Source: Bin5 sp965208965 (lineage in GTDB: Bacteria > Chloroflexota > Anaerolineae > Caldilineales > Caldilineaceae). Taken from it: 64,000 bases of DNA. Shown here in pieces: positions 19,859 through 28,705 of the stretch (position 1 is its first letter; each line of letters opens with the position of its first letter). A program made the position numbers and the translations under genes. The stretch spans positions 434,001 to 498,000 of the forward strand of contig OZ242384.1 in the NCBI GenBank assembly GCA_965208965.1, written 5' to 3'. Below the pieces are notes generated by a model. It ran no database searches and was not told the origin of the DNA. It saw only the letters and a program-made list of their open reading frames with translations.

Positions 19859-22696
19859 TTACGCCTGGCCGACGCGCATAACCTCGAATATACGCCGCTG
19901 GGTCGCTTGCGCGGTGGCGGCGACGATGACGAACACCATTATGGCAATGAAGATAAGGGTGAGTTGGGTAATCTCGGCCTCGGCGATGATGGGCAGCATG
20001 GGAGGCAGGATGGCTTTGGAGTCGGCTGCGGTGCGGAAGAAGGGGGTGAAGAGCACGGAAACCTGGACTCCGATTATTGCGCCGGCGGCAGTACCGTAAG
20101 CGACAAGCACCGCGTACTCCACGGCGAGCTGTATGATCAGCTGCCGGCGGAGCGCGCCGATTGCCCGCAGCACGCCAAACTGGTAGAAGCGCTCTCGCAG
20201 CGAGGCGTAGCTGTGCATCAGGAAGGCCATTACGGCCATCAGCGCCGCGGCCAGGAAGCCGACGGTGAGGGCGCCGAAGACCCCAACCCGCTCCAGTTTG
20301 GATTTCTCCTCGATCAGCGAACCGACGACGTCGTGCCAGCGCAGCAGTTCGATCCCGCCGATGCGCAGCTGCCGACGCACCTCCTCTCCCCTAGGGTTGT
20401 CCGGAGATCTCAGCCAGACCTCGTAAGGATAGATGGCGCCGCCAATCAGGTGCAGATAGTCCAGGTTGGCGATGACAACGATCTCCTCCTGATCGACAGT
20501 GGGGAAGTAGTCGTAGACGCCGCTAATGACGAAATCGGTGCGCATGCTGATGCCGGCTTCCAGAATCACCCATAGGTCCAGACGATCGCCGACGCGCAGC
20601 AGTTGTTCCGACAGGAACGTGCGCGAGACCAACACCGCTTCGGGCGCGGCGGCCAGCCGATTCATGAGTCCGCCAAGCGAGTCGTCGGCGAAGTCCGAGC
20701 GGAACCAGGAAACTGTGGCGAATTCAGCCCGGTCCACACCCATCATCCGTTTCGTCATCCCGCGGGGTGTGGAGAGCCCTTCGATACGCATGCCATAGTT
20801 GCCTACGCGAATGGCCCGGTCGGCATCGAACTTCTCGCTAAACCAGGCGGGTTCAAGGGTCCAATCCCCCAAAGTCTCCCCGTCGGTAACCGTAACGGGT
20901 AGGAAACGGAAATCTCCGCCGGCCTGGTACTTTATGCGATCGACCAGCCACTCATCCATGCTGGCAGCGAGAGAGTGTGTATAGATCCCCAGGCCAAGAC
21001 AGATAATCACGAGCAGGAGCGGATTCAGGTAGCTGTGTCCCTGTCGACCCAACTGGCGCAGCGCGAGATGGAAGACCGTGCCCGGCAACAGACCTGCCAG
21101 CTTGTCGAGCAAATTCATCATTGGCGAGAAAAAACGCATTATCAGGAGCGAGGCTGTCAGGATTACGAGGGCCGGCGCGAGGACCAGAAGCGGGTCGCTA
21201 TACAGTTCGGACGCGTCCTCCTGCGCCAGAAGCGCGAAAGCTTCCTGCTGGCCCAGTTGCTGGTAGGCGTAAACGGTCGGCACGATGAGGAGGAAGTCGA
21301 GATAGGCGCGGCGCCAGAGGGGGCCTTTGTCCGGACGGGCGTAGGCGGTCTCGTATTCGACGATACTGGCGCGCGCTGCAGTGATTGCCGGCAGCAGGCG
21401 GGCGATGAAGGCCAATCCCAGCGCGGCTACGATCAACCAGACATCAACGCCCTGAAGAGAAACGGGCATTGGATCGCGCAGCGTGAAGTCGAGAAAGCTG
21501 TCGGTGTATCCCATGCCGCGGGCGATCAGCATTCCGAGGCCGAGACCCAGGGGCACGCCCAACAGGAAGAGCAGCCACTCTTCGACCAGCACGAGCCACA
21601 GCACACGCATTGTGCCGGCGCCGCGGCTGACCAGTACCGAGGTCTCCCGCTGCTGGGAACCAGCGATGATGCCGGAGATCAGCACGAGGAAGTAGAGAAG
21701 AAAGCCGATGGCGGGTACATTCATGCTCAGGAGCAGCACGGTCAGGGTCGTCTGACGCTGCACAAACTCTTTGAGCGGATCGAGGGGTGAAACATCCAGT
21801 TCGGCGCCAGGAAGGTATTTGCCGATGACGGTCATGCCCTTTTCGAAGCCGCGGGCGTAGGAGGCGGCGAAGGCCGGATTGAGTGTGCTGTCATCGAGAG
21901 AGATGCGCCAGCTGGCGAAGCGGGAGCTGCCGGCCACCATGGGTTGCACGCGCTGGAGGTAGTCGGCGCGCCGCACAAACAGCGCTTCCTTCATGGAGAT
22001 ATCGGGCGGACGGAACCAGAAGGTGTCGTCAGGGTCGCGAGCCCGCCAAAGGCCGACGATCTCCACTTCAGTACCGGGCAGTGCGGCAGTGGGCGCGACG
22101 CGGAACTTTTCGCCGGGACGGACGCCCATGTCCGCGGCCAGGTTGTCGTGCATGAGTACCGGCAGGGGGCCGGTGGAAGCCTCGTCGCCGGATGCGTCTT
22201 CCCAGACTGAGCCGGAGGTAATAGCCAGTTCGGGCGCTACGCCGGCCAAGTAGACGAGATCAACCTGAGTCAGGAATTTACTTTCTGTGCCGTAGCGTTC
22301 GTCGCCTTCCGGGGACATCAGCATCATACTGCCGCTTTCAAGATGGACGCCGACATCGTCAATGGGAAGACCGATCTCGCTGGCGAGCGTCGCGGCGACG
22401 CTGCGCCCTGCCCGTTCAGCGGCAGGCACATCCATGGGTTTGCGAGAGGATGGGAAGAAATATACGCGCGTGGTGAAGGGCGGGCGCCCGGTACGTGAGC
22501 TGAGTTCGTCCAACTCTACGTTGAGGATAACTCTATCAACAGCCTGGGCAAAGAAGCCGGCGCTGCTGAGCAGCCCGACGGTCAGTACGATTTGAAAGAG
22601 CGCCAACAGGGTCAGACCAAAGTTGCCGGCGAGACGTCTGTAGGTGAGGAGCGTTAACCCACCAATGAGGCGGGGTAGGGTTAAGAGAATTCGCAC
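19859..22696 (-). CDS. Large FtsX-like ABC permease
   Basis: 945 residues with a two-half layout: an N-terminal span (about 25-55), a large extracytoplasmic domain, three spans (about 325-440), a further span group in the middle (about 470-600), a second extracytoplasmic domain, and three last spans (about 805-930) in the FtsX pattern. This matches MacB/LolC-type type VII ABC permeases, which move lipids, lipoproteins or peptides by mechanical coupling rather than passing substrate through the membrane. The GTG start has no good ribosome site. No ATPase gene is next to it. A paralogue lies at 40808-43684. Confidence 0.82.
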   Translation of the reverse strand: MRILLTLPRLIGGLTLLTYRRLAGNFGLTLLALFQIVLTVGLLSSAGFFAQAVDRVILNVELDELSSRTGRPPFTTRVYFFPSSRKPMDVPAAERAGRSVAATLASEIGLPIDDVGVHLESGSMMLMSPEGDERYGTESKFLTQVDLVYLAGVAPELAITSGSVWEDASGDEASTGPLPVLMHDNLAADMGVRPGEKFRVAPTAALPGTEVEIVGLWRARDPDDTFWFRPPDISMKEALFVRRADYLQRVQPMVAGSSRFASWRISLDDSTLNPAFAASYARGFEKGMTVIGKYLPGAELDVSPLDPLKEFVQRQTTLTVLLLSMNVPAIGFLLYFLVLISGIIAGSQQRETSVLVSRGAGTMRVLWLVLVEEWLLFLLGVPLGLGLGMLIARGMGYTDSFLDFTLRDPMPVSLQGVDVWLIVAALGLAFIARLLPAITAARASIVEYETAYARPDKGPLWRRAYLDFLLIVPTVYAYQQLGQQEAFALLAQEDASELYSDPLLVLAPALVILTASLLIMRFFSPMMNLLDKLAGLLPGTVFHLALRQLGRQGHSYLNPLLLVIICLGLGIYTHSLAASMDEWLVDRIKYQAGGDFRFLPVTVTDGETLGDWTLEPAWFSEKFDADRAIRVGNYGMRIEGLSTPRGMTKRMMGVDRAEFATVSWFRSDFADDSLGGLMNRLAAAPEAVLVSRTFLSEQLLRVGDRLDLWVILEAGISMRTDFVISGVYDYFPTVDQEEIVVIANLDYLHLIGGAIYPYEVWLRSPDNPRGEEVRRQLRIGGIELLRWHDVVGSLIEEKSKLERVGVFGALTVGFLAAALMAVMAFLMHSYASLRERFYQFGVLRAIGALRRQLIIQLAVEYAVLVAYGTAAGAIIGVQVSVLFTPFFRTAADSKAILPPMLPIIAEAEITQLTLIFIAIMVFVIVAATAQATQRRIFEVMRVGQA

Positions 22697-22775
22697 AGGG
22701 TTAATGATGAAGTGGTGCGCGGTGCGTGCAGTGCTAACGTCAACGCCACATGCACCACGGCACGACGCTACTTGA

Positions 22776-24176
22776 TCAGGCGAGTTCCTTGGTCTGCACA
22801 GGTCCGCTCAGCATTTCCTGTCCGGGGCCCCACATGAAATGCTCGTTGAGCCTCTCGTTTCCATCCATTTCCATGAGTTCCTCAAAGACACCGAGTGCCT
22901 GATTGTAGGAATGGGTCTGATTGCATTCGAGTGCATCCAGGAGGAGGAGTGAGCGGTCACCGGTACTGAAAGCGAGCAACTCCCGTTCCATTTCCAGAAC
23001 TTCGGGCAGGATCTGGGTGAATAGGATCTTCTGCGGCAGCGGGTCCACGCGAATGGGGTGGATGCCGCTCCTGTTGACGATGGCCGGGACTTCGACGACT
23101 ACATCGTCCGGAACACCTGCCAAGGCACCGTGGTTGGGCACGTTCACCTGGTATTGGCCCTCATTGTCGTTGACCAGACCATCGATAATCGGTACCTGCT
23201 GCTCGTGGGTTTTTTCAGAGCCGAAGGCTTCGATCAGGCTGCTAGAGGAATCGCTGGTTAGTTCGGTCATCTCGGCGAGGCGTTTATCCAGATTGTCGAC
23301 AAAGAAAGGTCGGGCGAGGTGGGTGTCCGGCCCACCCCAGGGCTGGGGGAACCACCACATCTTGGTGTCTAAATCGGTATGGTACCACCATCCGCCACGG
23401 CGGGGCGTGTCGCCGATGGGCATAAGGCCGTACATGCGATACATGTGGATGGCGCCGCGGCTCATCTGAATGTCGTGCGTACGCTCGGCAACGTGAGTTT
23501 GCCAGAAGTTCTCCCCCTCCTCGGCGATCCATTTTTCGAGAGTCGGGTAGGCGTCTTCACCTTTGTAATAGAAGTGGTTGAGCCAGATATTGTGATTGAG
23601 GCCCGGCGCCTGCCAGGTGAGGTCGGCCAGGTCGGTCAGGCCGAGCGTTCTGGCGATCTCATTGACACCGTAGTGGCCGTGGCAGAGGCCGCAGACCTTG
23701 ATGTCGGAGGTGCGCGTCATGAGGGTACAGCCCTCGTAGACGGGATTGCCTGACTGGATCAGCCAGGCGTCGGGGCAGATGTCCTCCATATCGCTGATCA
23801 CGCCGAGCATCAGGTCGAGATTGACGAAGTTGCTCTGACGCATTCGTCCGCCGTGATAGTAGCCGTATTTGTCCATCAGTTCACGACCGTCCCGCTGTTT
23901 CTGATGGCTGCTGGCCGAGGCGGTGTTGATGACGAAATCGGTGTCCTGCAGTGCTTCCCGCTGGTCGGTAGTACTTTCGAAGCGCAGGTCGGCGCCGAGT
24001 TCGCTGGCGTAACGCGCGCCGAGATTATGGATCATCTCAAGCCTGTCGGCGTCTATATCCATAAAGGAGATGAGACTGCCGCTGAGGGATTCGGTCAGGC
24101 AGATATCCTTGACGAGGCCGAGTGAGAATTGGGCGCTGCCGGCGCCGATGACGGTCAACTTGATTGGGGTGGACAT
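22776..24176 (-). CDS. Glycoside hydrolase family 4 enzyme
   Basis: 466 residues. GH4 enzymes cleave alpha- or beta-glycosides by an NAD+ and Mn2+ dependent oxidation-elimination route. Seen: the NAD loop GAGSAQFSLGL (11-21), IQSGNPVYEG, the metal Cys165 in GLCHGHYG and metal His195 in GLNHNIW. Acting on alpha-galactosides, alpha-glucosides or glucuronides cannot be told apart by eye. Start ATG follows AAGGAG. It suits the glycan genes elsewhere in the window. Confidence 0.9.
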   Translation of the reverse strand: MSTPIKLTVIGAGSAQFSLGLVKDICLTESLSGSLISFMDIDADRLEMIHNLGARYASELGADLRFESTTDQREALQDTDFVINTASASSHQKQRDGRELMDKYGYYHGGRMRQSNFVNLDLMLGVISDMEDICPDAWLIQSGNPVYEGCTLMTRTSDIKVCGLCHGHYGVNEIARTLGLTDLADLTWQAPGLNHNIWLNHFYYKGEDAYPTLEKWIAEEGENFWQTHVAERTHDIQMSRGAIHMYRMYGLMPIGDTPRRGGWWYHTDLDTKMWWFPQPWGGPDTHLARPFFVDNLDKRLAEMTELTSDSSSSLIEAFGSEKTHEQQVPIIDGLVNDNEGQYQVNVPNHGALAGVPDDVVVEVPAIVNRSGIHPIRVDPLPQKILFTQILPEVLEMERELLAFSTGDRSLLLLDALECNQTHSYNQALGVFEELMEMDGNERLNEHFMWGPGQEMLSGPVQTKELA

Positions 24177-24398
24177 GGAGACTCCTTGGGACTATTGGGT
24201 AGCGTGCACTTCGCGGGGCGCGCCATGAGTAGCTGAGACTTGTGACCTATTGCGTGGAGGTTCAGCAAGCCCGCTGAATTTTCTTGATTTGGCCTACCCT
24301 TGTCAGGCTTGAACGATCCCCCTTTGGGAGATTTCGAACTCCTCCGATTGAATTCTTATGGTCACTCCTTGAGGTTGTCGAGAGGCTGCAGAATATCT

Positions 24399-25418
24399 TC
24401 AATCGTTTTCCAAAATGCTCTCTCTTGCAGCCTCTACCCACTGGGGGTGGTCGTTAAGACTCTCCACAAGCTGCAGGTCCTCACCTCCCAATTCCGTGAA
24501 CATTTCATGATATTCCTCGCCCACTTCGATCGTAGTTTCCAGGCAGTCGGCGACAAAAGAAGGAGAAAAGGCCAGAATCTTTTTGACACCTTTTGCAGCA
24601 AGCGTTCCCAAGACATCGTCCGTGTAGGGTTGGATCCAGGGATCTTTGCCCAGCCTCGACTGAAAGCTGACTGTGTAATCCCCATCCTCCAAGCCAAGGG
24701 CTTCAGCCAATGATCGGGATGTTGCGTAACACTGAGCGCGATAGCAAGAGTGGTTTCCAGCGTGGATGGCGGCACAGCATTCGGAGTCTTCAAAACAGGC
24801 GGAGTTACCCTGTTTGAGGTGGCGCTCTGGCAGGCCGTGATATGTAAATAGGATGTGGTCGTATCTATCCTGGTCGAAATACTGCTTTCCCAGGCAGGCG
24901 AAAGTCTGGATCATTTTGGGATGATCGTAAAAGCTATCGATGAAGCGAAGCTCTGGAATCTCCGGCCACTTTTGTACGACCTGCATAACTTTTTCATGAA
25001 CTGACCCCACCGTTGCCGATGCATATTGGGGAAAGAGAGGAAAGATTACGATACTGGAGGGGCGCTGTTGCCGAAGCGTTTCCAAGGCAGATTCAATACT
25101 GGGATTCTGATATCGCATTGCCAAGGACACGATGAAGTTGTCTCCCAGTTGCTGCTGGACCGAGTCTCGGAAGTTGCAGCTGTGGTACATCAAGGGCGAC
25201 CCCTTTTCAGACCATATCTTCCGGTATTCTCTGGCGGATTTGGGTGCGCGGAAGGGAGCGATTATCAGATTTACCAGCAGAAGTCTGCGCCAATAGGGAA
25301 TGTCGATGATTCGGCCATCCATGAGAAACTGGCGCAAGTACTTCCAAACATCGGCCGGTTCGGGACTGTCAGGTGTTCCGACATTGACCAACAGGATCCC
25401 AGTCTTCGATTTCTCCAT
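24399..25418 (-). CDS. hemH: Ferrochelatase
   Basis: 339 residues. It inserts iron into the porphyrin ring to finish haem. Seen: N-terminal GILLVNVGTPDSPEP, the active His in FTYHGLPERH, the Cys cluster ECCAAI...CYRAQC of the type seen in Bacteroidota enzymes, and the Glu of ETTIEVGEEY. Base composition is lower in GC than both neighbours, which fits acquisition by transfer. The ribosome site is poor. No other haem gene is in the window. Confidence 0.93.
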   Translation of the reverse strand: MEKSKTGILLVNVGTPDSPEPADVWKYLRQFLMDGRIIDIPYWRRLLLVNLIIAPFRAPKSAREYRKIWSEKGSPLMYHSCNFRDSVQQQLGDNFIVSLAMRYQNPSIESALETLRQQRPSSIVIFPLFPQYASATVGSVHEKVMQVVQKWPEIPELRFIDSFYDHPKMIQTFACLGKQYFDQDRYDHILFTYHGLPERHLKQGNSACFEDSECCAAIHAGNHSCYRAQCYATSRSLAEALGLEDGDYTVSFQSRLGKDPWIQPYTDDVLGTLAAKGVKKILAFSPSFVADCLETTIEVGEEYHEMFTELGGEDLQLVESLNDHPQWVEAARESILEND

Positions 25419-25522
25419 CGCGTACCAGTTCTCTCGGCAGGTGAAAAGGTATCGCCACTTGCTGTCCAGCCGGACGCGATCGATCCGGCCGAGCCGACAC
25501 TAAGTGGTCCAACCGTCGGGAA

Positions 25523-26356
25523 TCAGAATTTCTTCGCCGCGGCGATTTCAGCGTGCTCCGGCAGGTAGGGCACGTCCTTCCGGTCCCAGACAGCGCGCCC
25601 TTCGACCGCATGGATCCCCATCAGCTGGCGGCGGTGCGGGGTGTCGGCCCAGTCGACGATATGCTGAGGCGGAGGTGTGCTTCCCCACTTTTTTATCCAA
25701 AATGGCATGTAACCGTAGATGAGAATACGCCGGTCGCGCGGGCTCGTGTTGGCCAGACCCGAATGCCAGCAGAGAACGTTCCAGATGATGGCTGAGCCGG
25801 CCTTGGCGACTATCTTTTTGAGGCCGGGCATCTGTTCCAGTGTTTCGTGGACGTACTCGGTGCGGGACGGGTTTGCGTCCCGCTTATGGCTGCCGGGGAC
25901 GAGACTGAAGCAGCCCATGTCGGGCGTCTGATCATCGAGGAAGTAGAAGACTTTGGCCTTGAGCATGAACTGGGCATGGCGCCAAGCCGGCCAGTCGCGA
26001 TGCCAGCCGGTGTGAGCATTTGTGCCGAAGTGATGGCAGTGGGCGACCATCTCCATCGTCTGAACGTCCGGCCCGACGACCTCTTTGAGAATCGGCAGCA
26101 CAAGCGGGTTCTCGGCGATGTCCAGGAAGAGGGAGTCGTATTGATGGATGTCGCCCATGGTGTGCGCGTCCGGACCGTTGCCGTAGCCGCCCTTGAATGT
26201 ACCGTTGCGCACGGACTCGGCCCATGCCGGCTCGGTCTTGCGCTGAATCGCTTCGTACGCGGCGCGAACGCGGTCCAAGCCGAACGGTTCGAGCGCGTTC
26301 TCGACGATAAGAAAGCCCTTCTCGTCGATCTGTTCTCGTTGTTCTGGCGTGAGCAC
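25523..26356 (-). CDS. Phytanoyl-CoA dioxygenase-family oxygenase
   Basis: 277 residues. Fe(II)/2-oxoglutarate oxygenase with the metal His-x-Asp in GWHRDW, the distal His in LCWHSGL and a likely 2-oxoglutarate Arg in SPRDRRIL. The family hydroxylates a wide range of small molecules; the substrate cannot be told. The stretch GSHKRD is typical of PhyH proteins. Start ATG follows AAGGAGG. A second member is at 54343. Confidence 0.88.
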   Translation of the reverse strand: MLTPEQREQIDEKGFLIVENALEPFGLDRVRAAYEAIQRKTEPAWAESVRNGTFKGGYGNGPDAHTMGDIHQYDSLFLDIAENPLVLPILKEVVGPDVQTMEMVAHCHHFGTNAHTGWHRDWPAWRHAQFMLKAKVFYFLDDQTPDMGCFSLVPGSHKRDANPSRTEYVHETLEQMPGLKKIVAKAGSAIIWNVLCWHSGLANTSPRDRRILIYGYMPFWIKKWGSTPPPQHIVDWADTPHRRQLMGIHAVEGRAVWDRKDVPYLPEHAEIAAAKKF

Positions 26357-26433
26357 CTTTTCCTCCTTACGAGAATGGCAGGTGATCAGTGAAGTGTTGA
26401 CGGCCTGGGAACCGAATCGGGCGGACTGAACGG

Positions 26434-27684
26434 TCAGACCGTTCGCAGATAATCGCGAATCAGCAGAGCTGCGGTCGCGCCTTCACCGGCGGCCGAGGCG
26501 ACCTGTTTTGTGCTTTCGGCGCGCACGTCTCCGGCGGCAAAGAGGCCGGGGACGCTCGATTCCAGTGCGGCTGGATCCCGATCTACGTAGAGCGGCGGAC
26601 GCTCGTCCGATTCGTGAGTAAGGCTATGCCCGGTTTCGATGAAGCCCCACCTGTTGAGGCGCACTCCGGTCCCTTCCAGGAATCCCGTATTCGGCTGAAG
26701 GCCGATAAAGACGAAGGCGCCATCCACAGACATGTGCGACTCGGCCTCGTCCTGGTTATTCCAGAGCCGCAGGCCGTTCAGTTGGGCCCTGGCGCCGAGG
26801 AATTCCTGGACTTCTGTATTCCATCGCACTGCGATCTTTGAATTGCCTGTCACTGACTCCTGAATTACCTGACTGGCGTGCAGGACAGGGCCCCGCACAA
26901 GTAGTGTAACCCGTTCGCAGAATTTCGTCAGCAGCAGACTTTCTTCTGCAGCACTGTTGCCGCCGCCAATTACGACTACTTCCTTGCCCTTGTAGAAGGG
27001 GCCATCGCAGGTGGCGCAGAAGTGAACACCGGCGCCGAGGTAATCGTTCTCGCCGGGTACATTCAGGCGGCGGTAGCGGCTGCCGGTGGCGATCAGGACA
27101 GCCTGTGCGCTGTATTCGTCGCCGACGACCGTGACGACGCGGTGATAGTTGTCCTGGCGCTGTATTGTGGCTACATCCTGGGCCTGCAGCAGTTCAACGC
27201 CGAACCGTTCAGCCTGGGCCCGCAGCCGCTGAGAGAATTCAAAGCCATCGACACCATCTGGGAATCCGGGTAGATTGTCCAGCTTTTCGGTGGTGGCAGC
27301 TTGGCCGCCAAAGGCCGCGCGCTCGACTATGAGAATGTCGATGCCTTCACGGGCCAGGTAGAGGGCCGCTGTCAGGCCGGCAGGGCCGCCGCCGATGACG
27401 ATCACCGGGTAATGTTGGCGGCTGGCGGTCGTCCTCAGGCCCAGTTTTGCGGCCAGTTCAGCGTTGCTCGGCTCGACGAGCCGGGAACCGTCGGCGAAGA
27501 GCATGGTGGGTATGATGCGTCTGCCATCGTTCATTTCGATGACTCGCCGCTCGGCGTCCGGGTCCTCTTCGATGTTTACCCATTGATATGGGATCCGATG
27601 TTCGCCGAGGAACTGCTTGCTGCGGCGGCAATCGGGGCACCAGAAGGCGCCATAGACGACAATATCGGGTGAAGATTCAGTCAA
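26434..27684 (-). CDS. trxB: Glutaredoxin-thioredoxin reductase fusion
   Basis: 416 residues. An N-terminal glutaredoxin-like domain with active site CPDC (16-19) and cis-Pro IIPTM is joined to a thioredoxin reductase with FAD loop IGGGPAGLTAAL (about 96-107), redox pair CATC (near 223) and NAD(P) loop IGGGNSAAEE. The reductase passes electrons from NADPH to the fused glutaredoxin. Start is TTG, with GGGAGA ahead and a good promoter. The fusion is known from several Gram-positive and Chloroflexota lineages. Confidence 0.92.
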   Translation of the reverse strand: MTESSPDIVVYGAFWCPDCRRSKQFLGEHRIPYQWVNIEEDPDAERRVIEMNDGRRIIPTMLFADGSRLVEPSNAELAAKLGLRTTASRQHYPVIVIGGGPAGLTAALYLAREGIDILIVERAAFGGQAATTEKLDNLPGFPDGVDGFEFSQRLRAQAERFGVELLQAQDVATIQRQDNYHRVVTVVGDEYSAQAVLIATGSRYRRLNVPGENDYLGAGVHFCATCDGPFYKGKEVVVIGGGNSAAEESLLLTKFCERVTLLVRGPVLHASQVIQESVTGNSKIAVRWNTEVQEFLGARAQLNGLRLWNNQDEAESHMSVDGAFVFIGLQPNTGFLEGTGVRLNRWGFIETGHSLTHESDERPPLYVDRDPAALESSVPGLFAAGDVRAESTKQVASAAGEGATAALLIRDYLRTV

Positions 27685-27784
27685 GTTTTTTGTCTCCCAA
27701 TCCGGGAACTAATCACCAACCCCGTAAGTCAGCAATCGCCGTAATCGGTCGTGACGGGGCGGGGCAATAGGCGTTGCTGTTCGC

Positions 27785-27814
27785 ATTGTAGCAGTATGGC
27801 CGCGTATGGGTCAA
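27785..27814 (-). promoter_or_regulatory. Promoter of the Grx-TrxR gene
   Basis: Minus strand TTGACC, 18-base spacer ending in TGC, then TACAAT. About 100 bases before the TTG start. Confidence 0.68.
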
Positions 27815-27951
27815 TCGAAAGGCTCGTTGCTCGTTGCCGCTGGCGAAAGCGGTTCGATGACATTGCATCAGCCCAGCGACTGCGGAATGTATATTTGCGA
27901 TTTCTCTTGGCCATATGAGTCATTCCTGAAGTCTCTGGTAAAGCAAAATGC

Positions 27952-27980
27952 TTGGCACAAGTATAGCGTTAGGCTATAGT
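27952..27980 (+). promoter_or_regulatory. Promoter of the RelE/XRE toxin-antitoxin pair
   Basis: TTGGCA, 17 bases, TATAGT. The expected start of transcription is near 27987, just ahead of the GGAGG at 27992-27996. Confidence 0.72.
27962..27978. promoter_or_regulatory. Operator palindrome over the toxin-antitoxin promoter
   Basis: TATAGC-gttag-GCTATA, a perfect 6-bp inverted repeat covering the spacer and most of the -10. Its place suits self-repression by the XRE-type antitoxin. Confidence 0.6.
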
Positions 27981-28001
27981 ATTTCTTGCGCGGAGGAAAC
28001 T

Positions 28002-28262
28002 TTGTACAGTCTGACATTGAAGAAACAGGCCGTTTAGGCCCTTGTAAGGATGCCTCGCCAAAGTGCCTTGCGCGTTCGTCGGGCGTTGGACAGATTGGCG
28101 GAGGAACCTGATCGACGGGATGTCGACGTTGTTCCATTGAAGGGGCGGCCTGGCTTCAGGCTGCGTGTGGGCGGCTTTCGAGTTATCTTCGAGAGAGACG
28201 ATGAAAACCGCTCGATAAGTGTCTTGCGTATCGTTCCACGTGGTCAAGCTTACAAACAGTAG
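28002..28262 (+). pseudogene. RelE-family toxin interrupted by an amber codon
   Basis: From a TTG with GGAGG ahead the frame reads MYSLTLKKQAV, TAG (28035-28037), ALVRMPRQSALRV and on, which together match the normal RelE start and its long first helices. The stop is codon 12. An ATG at 28050 could restart a 70-residue form that has VPLKGRPGFRLRVGGFRVIF and the end RIVPRGQAYK, but this lacks the first strand. RelE toxins cut mRNA in the ribosome. It is followed 13 bases later by the antitoxin. Either the toxin is dead or it is made by readthrough or restart. Confidence 0.78.
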
Positions 28263-28275
28263 GAGAACAGTACTG

Positions 28276-28650
28276 GTGAGCAAACTGCAGATTATTCACG
28301 ATGATGCCGGAAAGCCGATTTTCGCGGTGCTCCCCTGGCTTGAGTATGTACGTTTGTCGAAGGATGAATCCACCGAGGCACTTCTGAGTGATGAAGAAAT
28401 CCATGATCTTGCAAGAGATGAAAGGGGGGAATCCTTTCCCATTGAAGTGGTAGACCGACTCTTGACCGGCACGAGCCCGATCAAGGTATATCGTGAGTAC
28501 CGCGGCCTGAGTCAGAAAGAACTGGCGGCGGCAACCGATATCAGTCCGATATACCTCTCCCAGATCGAGACGGGAAGGCGGTTTGGCTCTGCCAAGACGC
28601 TGGCCTCAATTGCCCAGGCGCTTGACGTCAGTCTAGATGATCTCGTTTGA
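28276..28650 (+). CDS. XRE-family antitoxin
   Basis: 124 residues from a GTG with AGGAG ahead. The N-terminal part (KLQIIHDDAGKPIFAVLPW) looks like a Phd/YefM-type antitoxin segment; the C-terminal part (about 70-122) is an XRE helix-turn-helix with YRGLSQKELAAATDI and SPIYLSQIETGRR. It would bind the toxin and repress the operon through the palindrome at 27962-27978. An upstream in-frame ATG at 28219 overlaps the toxin gene and has no ribosome site. Confidence 0.85.
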   Translation: MSKLQIIHDDAGKPIFAVLPWLEYVRLSKDESTEALLSDEEIHDLARDERGESFPIEVVDRLLTGTSPIKVYREYRGLSQKELAAATDISPIYLSQIETGRRFGSAKTLASIAQALDVSLDDLV

Positions 28651-28705
28651 CCACGGTGGCGTCCTGAAGCAGACCAGACCTGGGAGCAACAGTCCTGCGA
28701 TTGGG

